Assembly: GCF_018991925.1 (NCBI RefSeq)
Contig: NW_024724309.1
Location: 263,501 to 327,500, forward strand
From: Homarus americanus
Taxonomy: Eukaryota > Arthropoda > Malacostraca > Decapoda > Nephropidae
Direction: 5' to 3'
DNA length: 64,000 nt
Shown: positions 58,076 to 64,000 of the stretch, piece by piece
Layout: each line of letters starts with the position of its first letter
Position numbering within the stretch: the first letter of the stretch is position 1
Notes under the pieces: generated by a model
Databases searched by the model: none
The model's input: the letters and a program-made list of their open reading frames with translations, nothing else
Told to the model about the DNA's origin: nothing
Position numbers and translations under genes: made by a program

Positions 58076-58304
58076 TGAAGGAATTCTACAGGCAATCCTC
58101 AAAAAATTCTGAGAAATTTTCCACCACTGGGTAAACGAACACTCTTGCAGCCAAGGTAGAGTCTTAACGCATTTTTAACGCCACTTTGGTCTCCACCTCG
58201 GCACCACTAAATTCTAACTTAAATGAACCATGTATTTACGTTATCACACCGTAAGGGAGAAATTCAACTCACGATCTTTTGAGGATCTTTGCTTTTAAGA
58301 CGCT

Positions 58305-58490
58305 AAATGTTTTGTGTTACGATGTTAAATATTGCTTTAAAATGATAAATGTTGTCTTAAGATGTTAAATGTTGCCTTAAGATGTTAAATGTTGCCTTAA
58401 GATGTTAAATGTTGCCGTAAGATGTTAAATGTTGCCGTAAGATGTTAAATGCTGCCTTAAAATGTTACTGTTGCCTTAATATGTTCAATG
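58305..58490. repeat. 20-bp minisatellite
   Basis: About eight copies of GATGTTAAATGTTGCCTTAA, one with CCGTAA repeated twice. Confidence 0.93.
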
Positions 58491-58671
58491 TTTGTTACCT
58501 TAATGACAAAAATGAGGAAAAACTGGGAGGCACACCAACAAGTGAGAACGAGAGCACGCAGGTATTCCGGGAACACCTGGCGAGGCTTATGTAAACAAAG
58601 GCCTGAGGAATTTGTCAACACAAGTAAATTTCGTGGAAAAAAAAACAATTGATGCGTCGAAGGTCTTTATA

Positions 58672-58757
58672 CGCCTCGACACAACCACCACAACTACCAT
58701 CATCAGAACAACGACCACCACCATCATTATCACCATCACCACCATCACCACCTCCAT
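58672..58757. repeat. Degenerate ACC/ATC tract
   Basis: ACAACCACCACAACTACCATCATC-type sequence. Confidence 0.8.
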
Positions 58758-58827
58758 GTCTCACCTCAGCCTCCCCTTAAGAAAGAATGAGGCCATCCAT
58801 CCTCCTTTCCTTGATCCTTTCTTCTCC

Positions 58828-58857
58828 TCTCACTCACTCACTCACTCACTCACTCTA

Positions 58858-58892
<35 letters not shown>
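58828..58892. repeat. (TCAC)n and (CT)n
   Basis: Six TCAC units, then a CT run at 58859-58892. Confidence 0.94.
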
Positions 58893-58896
<4 letters not shown>

Positions 58897-59349
58897 TCCT
58901 GGGGCCAGGGCGGGGGCCACAAGATAAGAGTTCAGTGACGACAACAGAAAATATGGAAAGGGCACATCAGTCTCTCCTCTTCCTTATCGGTGCCGGGTAG
59001 AGAAAACCTTTCCCTCTTTCCTCGTACCTTTCTGTTTATCGCGTTAACTTACAGAAGATGTGATTAACCACACAGGTGTATATCTCCCATCCTAGGAAAA
59101 ATAAATACAAATAAAACGGGCCTCGCGGTAAAGGTGAGACTTAGATATTTTTTTTCGTCTTGCCGGTGAAGGTGACATCAGATGTTTTACGGACCAATCT
59201 GATAGGATTTTAATTGAGAATTTTAGTACGTTTTTGTGAGTGGGTTGATAGAAGCAATTAATGTCTGTCGAAGGTAAAGAGCTGTCTTGGTCCTGCACCT
59301 CGTCAGGTATCTCTACGCCGCAGCTTTTTATACTAACATTCTAAATTCT

Positions 59350-59360
59350 GACACACACAC

Positions 59361-59409
<49 letters not shown>

Positions 59410-59513
59410 GACACACAGACAGACAGACAGACAGACAGACACACAGACAGACAGACAGACACACAGACAGACAGACAGACAGACATACACACACACACAT
59501 ACACACACACAGG
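59350..59513. repeat. (ACAG)n tetranucleotide tract
   Basis: ACAG units in several runs separated by ACAC, flanked by AC-rich edges. Confidence 0.96.
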
Positions 59514-60016
59514 TACATCGTTCACTTTTCATCTGAGTAACACAGAATATTCAAACTACACTCATGTATGTTTCTCTATACATTACCTAATATTATTAAC
59601 GTACATAACCTTAATAAACGAACAAACGAAATAAAAGAGAAAAAATACAGTTGAGAGTCGACATACATTCACCTGACCTCATACATCGCGTCTGACCGTC
59701 ACATAAACACAACAACAATATTGCCAGACCAGTTCTCATCCAAGTAACCTCCAAATCAAATCCTCTTGATGAGATTTATAACACAGGTTGTCCGGACGAC
59801 TCACAGCTCATCTTTCTTCTAGCTGACGTGTGAGCACCAGTAACTCGGGCATGGGAGGAGGAACGTCGGGGGCTTATGTAATTAACGCCAAGGTAATCGC
59901 AGGTAAGTCCCCTTGACACCGAGATGTGGTTAATTAACAGGAAATACTTGACGTGATAAAATATATTAATAAAAAAACTGTATACAAAAAGTTGATTCTT
60001 GTTAGACTACTTTTGT

Positions 60017-60063
60017 TTCTACTACAACTACTACTACTACTTCTACTACTACTACTGCTACTT
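60017..60063. repeat. (CTA)n degenerate microsatellite
   Basis: About 14 ACT/CTA triplets followed by a T run. Confidence 0.9.
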
Positions 60064-60181
60064 CTTTTTTTTTTTTACAACGTGGCCTCCAGCCTCCCCC
60101 AATAGCCACACCTTCGCCACCATTTATTTACCTTAATATTAAATATCCTAATACATAAGCAACTATCCTATCTGTGTTAAA

Positions 60182-60676
60182 TTAGTTGAGCCGCAGATCG
60201 ATGCGGCATTCGGTGACTGTAGCCTCATAGTCGATATCTGCAGCAGTTGACGGAGTGGGGCAAGCTCTCGTTCCCCTGAGGCAGAGCAAAAAGCCGACCG
60301 AAGGAGAGAGAAGGACAGTCGACATCTCATCCAGGCTGTGACATAACTTCTGGGCTGCTGCTTCTGTTCCGGAGATCAGCTCCGCGAGTCTGGCGTAGAA
60401 ACATCTTGCGCTTGGGCCCATCCCACCAGAGGTTGTGAACACTAGCGGAGTGAAGCTGCCTTGATCGACATTTTGAATTCTCTCCCCATATGCCTTCTCT
60501 TGTCGTTCTCGTTCCTCCTATGTGCAGCATCGAGAGCTAGGTTACGGTGACAAACGCCATGGGATCAAAAGATCCTGATGTCGAAGAGGCTCGCTGTCCC
60601 CGCGTCCAGAATCCTCGAGCACTGACGTCCACACGGGCTTCGTTAGATGTGTTTGAAGTCCTGTGTTGGAGGATCT
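60182..60676 (-). pseudogene. Frameshifted C-terminal fragment of a retroelement-type polyprotein
   Basis: In pieces from three minus frames I read DVSARGFWTRGQRA, then FDIRIF, then LALDAAHRRNE, then YGERIQNVDQGSFTPLVF followed by TTSGGMGPSARCFYARLAEL, ending at a stop at 60182-60184. The order (GFW..R..R..FFD(I/V)R(I/V)F...SFTPLVF(T/S)(T/S)(S/T)GGMG) is one I associate with the C-terminal region of retrotransposon-derived hypothetical proteins common in marine invertebrates and fish; I cannot name the clade. At least three frame changes and an in-frame TGA make it a dead fragment. It abuts a (TAC)n run at 60679-60709, which may mark the insertion edge. Confidence 0.7.
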
Positions 60677-60678
60677 GC

Positions 60679-60709
60679 TACTACTACTACTACTACTACT
60701 ACTACTATT
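60679..60709. repeat. (TAC)n microsatellite
   Basis: Ten TAC triplets adjoining the retroelement fragment. Confidence 0.95.
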
Positions 60710-60734
60710 TAATATGCCAATTTAGGACGAAAAT

Positions 60735-61025
60735 AGATCATCGTGTTCAAAGGGTTAAAAACACCTCGAGCTTAATGAATTAAGTAATTGTACTCAAGGG
60801 GTTAAGATCCCTTTATTACTTGACTAACTCACTGTACTCAAGGGGTTAAGATATCTTAGTCAAAGGGCCGATTCTTTGTACTCAAGAGGGTTAGCATTGT
60901 ACTCAGGAGGTTAAAACTTATCTCACGGAGTTTATTAGTTGTACTCTAGGGATTACGTTCTCTTACTCACGGAGCTAATTAATTGTACTCAAAAGATTAG
61001 CATTGTACTCAAGGGCTTACAGTCA
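60735..61025. repeat. 22-bp minisatellite family, array 4 (degenerate)
   Basis: Repeated GTACTCAAGGGGTTAAGA and ATCGTGTTCAAAGGGTTAA motifs in the same orientation as the 48.3-kb array, separated by degenerate 20-45-bp spacers. Confidence 0.75.
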
Positions 61026-61192
61026 GGTAATATGAGGTCATGTATATATCACTAACATTATAAATATAACACCTGTTGTTTTTTTTTTTTACCTTCACAT
61101 ATTTATAATTAAATCAACATTGTTTATTGAAGAGACCATGACAGCGACTACATTAATATTTGACGTTTTTTATGTTTTTCTCACAATATTGC

Positions 61193-61194
<2 letters not shown>

Positions 61195-61240
<46 letters not shown>
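61195..61240. repeat. (CT)n microsatellite
   Basis: Uninterrupted CT run followed by a CCTC-rich tract to 61545 in which CTCCCTC(A/T)CCTAAC recurs. Confidence 0.95.
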
Positions 61241-61243
<3 letters not shown>

Positions 61244-61672
61244 ACCATCTACGTATCCTTGTTATCACTTTCTCTCCCTCGCCTAATTTTATCCTATCCT
61301 CTCTTTGTCTACCTCTCCTCCCCCCATTACCTCATTTCCTTCCCTCTCCCCAATTTATCATACGCTCCCTCTATCTCCTTATGTTTTACAAATTTCCCCT
61401 CCTCCTGCTTCTCCCTCCCTCCCTCACCTAACGTTACCATATTCTCCCTCTACATCTCCCTACCGTCTACAAAATCCCACCCTGCCTCTCCCTCCCTCAC
61501 CTAACTATACCACAGTCTCTTTCTCTCTCTCCCAGAACCACTACCAACTCCCTTTATCCTCCCTTGAGTCATCCAAATTCCACTGTTTACCGCGGGAATG
61601 AGGGCGGGTGGCTGGTTCTCACCTGATACCATCTTCGGGGGGGGAGGGAGATATTGGCAACTAAACCACGTT

Positions 61673-61673
<1 letters not shown>

Positions 61674-61726
<53 letters not shown>
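61674..61726. repeat. (AC)n microsatellite
   Basis: Uninterrupted AC run. Confidence 0.97.
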
Positions 61727-61729
<3 letters not shown>

Positions 61730-61787
61730 TCATCAACATAGTCATCAATGCTATTTTCCGCATTGTCATTCTTGTTGTTACTATTGG

Positions 61788-61788
<1 letters not shown>

Positions 61789-61847
<59 letters not shown>
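61789..61847. repeat. (ATT)n microsatellite
   Basis: About 19 ATT triplets. Confidence 0.97.
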
Positions 61848-62321
61848 TTTCCTAAAACATAACCACATATATTATAATACATTTAAGAACCTTTTATTAT
61901 CACTTATGACGTACCATACATTTTACAAGGACATTTTAACAGAATGATTAATTATAAATGTTCTGTTTTTTTAGTCAATCACTCAAAAACAGAACATAAC
62001 AGTGTAGGCAGTAAGTGAACCTGGATGTTATGGGATCAGGGTATGTATGTTAGTCTGCCAAACAAGTGAAATTACTTTTATTTAACTAGAATTTAATAAT
62101 TATACACACACACACCCATAAAAGTCCTTTCGCCTCCCTCTCCCTGAACCCCGAGATTCAGACTCGTGAATCTGAAGCATTTATGGACAGACTGATGCAT
62201 CGGTGTCTTCCGTTAGAGGGAGTCTTTCACGAATACTTCACAGCGTCACACTAACACATCTATGACCAAAATCTTACCTTCACCCCTTCCCTTCCCTCGC
62301 CTTCTCCTATTACGCCTAGAA

Positions 62322-62323
62322 GG

Positions 62324-62402
<79 letters not shown>
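62322..62402. repeat. (CT)n microsatellite
   Basis: About 40 uninterrupted CT dinucleotides. Confidence 0.98.
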
Positions 62403-62696
62403 AGATTTACAAAGGCTGTTTTACACTTTCCTTAATGCCCATATAAACATTAGCCACCGACATATTTACACCGATCGAAATTGGGCTTTTGTCCGTTTTG
62501 ACCCCGAACAAGGTCATTCCCGATCGCCCCTAACAACCTTCAACACGATGGCTGGTCTATTTATGATGTCGAACGAGTGCAAACGATAGGAAAAATCCGG
62601 ATATTTTTAAGGGATATTTTTTTTCGGGGTTGAGCTGTTTTAGATAAGTTTGTTTTGATTCTATTTGACTAAAAATATACGTTTTCTATAAATTAT

Positions 62697-63135
62697 ATCC
62701 TGTCCTATATAAATTCCATCTTTACTCTCCTATATAAATTCCATCTCTACTGTCCTATATAAATTCCATCTCTACTGTCCTATATAAATTCCATCTTTAC
62801 TGTCTTGTATAAATTCCATCTTTACTCTCCTATATAAATTCCATCTCTACTGTCCTATATAAATTCCATCTCTACTGTCCTATATAAATTCCATCTTTAC
62901 TGTCTTGTATAAATTCCATCTTTACTCTCCTATATAAATTCCATCTTTACTGTCCTATATAAATTCCATCTCTACTGTCCTATATAAATTCCATCTTTAC
63001 TCTCCTATATAAATTCCATCTTTACTGTCCTATATAAATTCCATCTTTACTCTCCTATATAAATTCCATCTTTACTCTCCTATATAAATTCCATCTTTAC
63101 TCTCCTATATAAATTCCATCTTTACTGTCTACCTT
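62697..63135. repeat. 25-bp TATATAAAT minisatellite with 100-bp higher-order repeat
   Basis: About 17 copies of TCCTATATAAATTCCATC then TTTACTG/CTCTACTG. 62721-62820 and 62821-62920 are identical over 100 bp, including a rare CTTGTATAAA variant, showing a recent four-unit duplication. Each unit carries a TATA-box-like TATATAAAT. Confidence 0.96.
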
Positions 63136-63269
63136 ATATAAAATTTTAATGACAAGGAAATATTTTTTCCCTCGTTGGGGTTTAATTTCCAAGGGAATTA
63201 TTAAAGTCCTTCCAAGACGTAATCGATATAGCTTTCATCTTCTAAAGGGTAATTACTGGCCTCTAGTTC

Positions 63270-63680
63270 CTCTTGTACTCCTCTCCTCAAGCCCTCTTTT
63301 GTCCTCTTCCTCTTATTCCTCTTCTTTCTTATTCTTCTTCTTCGTCTCATTCGCCTTTTCATTTATTTTGTTTCTTCTCTTGGTTGTACTGTTTCTACAT
63401 TTTCTTTTGTTTTTCTGTTTCTACTTTTTCCATCATCATTATCTTCATACTCGTTTATCCCTTTGAAGGGTCTTTGCTATTTCTTTTTCTTCTTCCTCTT
63501 CTTCTTCTCAAAGGCCCTTCAACCTTTCTTTCTCTTTACACTTATTACTACACTTATACTGTATCTCCTCTCCTTTCAACCCATATACCTCTCTCCTTTC
63601 TCTCCTTCCTATATTTATGCTTCTTTCTCTCCTTCTTCCTATCTTTATCCTTATTTCTCCAGCCTTCCTCTTCTTCCCTC
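63270..63680. repeat. Pyrimidine (CTT/CTC) tract
   Basis: TTCTTCTTC/CCTCTTCC sequence that produces two false plus frames. Confidence 0.8.
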
Positions 63681-63764
63681 TCAGAACCTCGGGTTTTACC
63701 TGCCATCTACCTGGAGTTGACTCAAAGCTTAGACTCCCCCCTGCCCCCTGGAGCTATGATTCAC

Positions 63765-63925
63765 ACCCCTGACACCTCCACCAGCAGCACCACCCACCCA
63801 AGCACCCCACCACTAGCACCAAGCACTCCACATCCACCACCGCTGCCCCCACCACCAGCAATAAGCCTCTCCACCATTAATCGCCACCAAGCCTCTCCAC
63901 CACTCAATCACAACCCCCCCCACTT
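63765..63925. repeat. Degenerate CCACCAGCA tract
   Basis: CCACCA and AGCAC imperfect repeats, with AAGCCTCTCCACCA present twice (63863 and 63889 areas). Confidence 0.78.
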
Positions 63926-64000
63926 ACATGCAACTAGCATCCACCTGACTGTTGGGTCTTGCAGGTTAATCAGCTACACTTTGGTGGGAAAACTTGTCGA

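Noticed and set aside
57364..58095. Minus open frame of 243 codons
   Set aside because: A translation of the G-rich 31-bp minisatellite; other frames across the same array are also open.

Overview
This is eukaryotic, almost certainly arthropod, DNA. It contains one spliced coding exon with clean GT-AG borders and many interstitial blocks of the arthropod telomere pentamer TTAGG/CCTAA. It has an extreme density of long (AC)n, (AG)n, (AAT)n and (CCA)n microsatellites plus more than twenty minisatellites. That mix looks most like a decapod crustacean (crab, shrimp or lobster); the order is an inference from general character, and I cannot name a species.

The only host exon I can identify firmly is at 7059-7186 on the minus strand. 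It encodes the core of a WIF domain of the RYK/Derailed/Doughnut Wnt-receptor family. I found no neighbouring RYK exon, so the window reads as the interior of a very large gene, with at least 7 kb of intron on the 3' side (1-7058) and up to about 57 kb on the 5' side (7187-64000). Within the 5' intron, on the same strand, 40548-40620 holds a textbook recursive-splicing arrangement: a long pyrimidine tract, CAG joined directly to GTAAG, and a second strong donor 50 nt downstream. This is the most gene-relevant unusual signal in the window. A weaker plus-strand exon candidate lies at 23508-23742.

Mobile-element remains are a 5'-truncated, internally deleted Jockey-like non-LTR retrotransposon (51045-52610, plus), a frameshifted retroelement-type C-terminal fragment (60182-60676, minus), a zinc-knuckle-like retroelement C-terminus (25260-25460, plus), a tRNA-derived SINE-like unit with a telomere-like tail (54893-55042, minus), and an inverted-repeat element (27312-27488).

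The rest is repeat landscape. Its most striking component is a 22-bp minisatellite family (core TTAACCC.TTGAGTACGA) forming separate arrays at 37.3, 46.6, 48.3 and 60.7 kb, with a lone copy at 42.5 kb. Other notable arrays are a GGGTT block at 43.6 kb, a 30-bp array with a 195-bp higher-order period at 42 kb, a 16-bp array of GAA..TTC palindromes at 34 kb, and a 25-bp TATA-containing array at 62.7-63.1 kb. Nearly all long open frames in the window are translations of simple repeats and are not annotated as genes.
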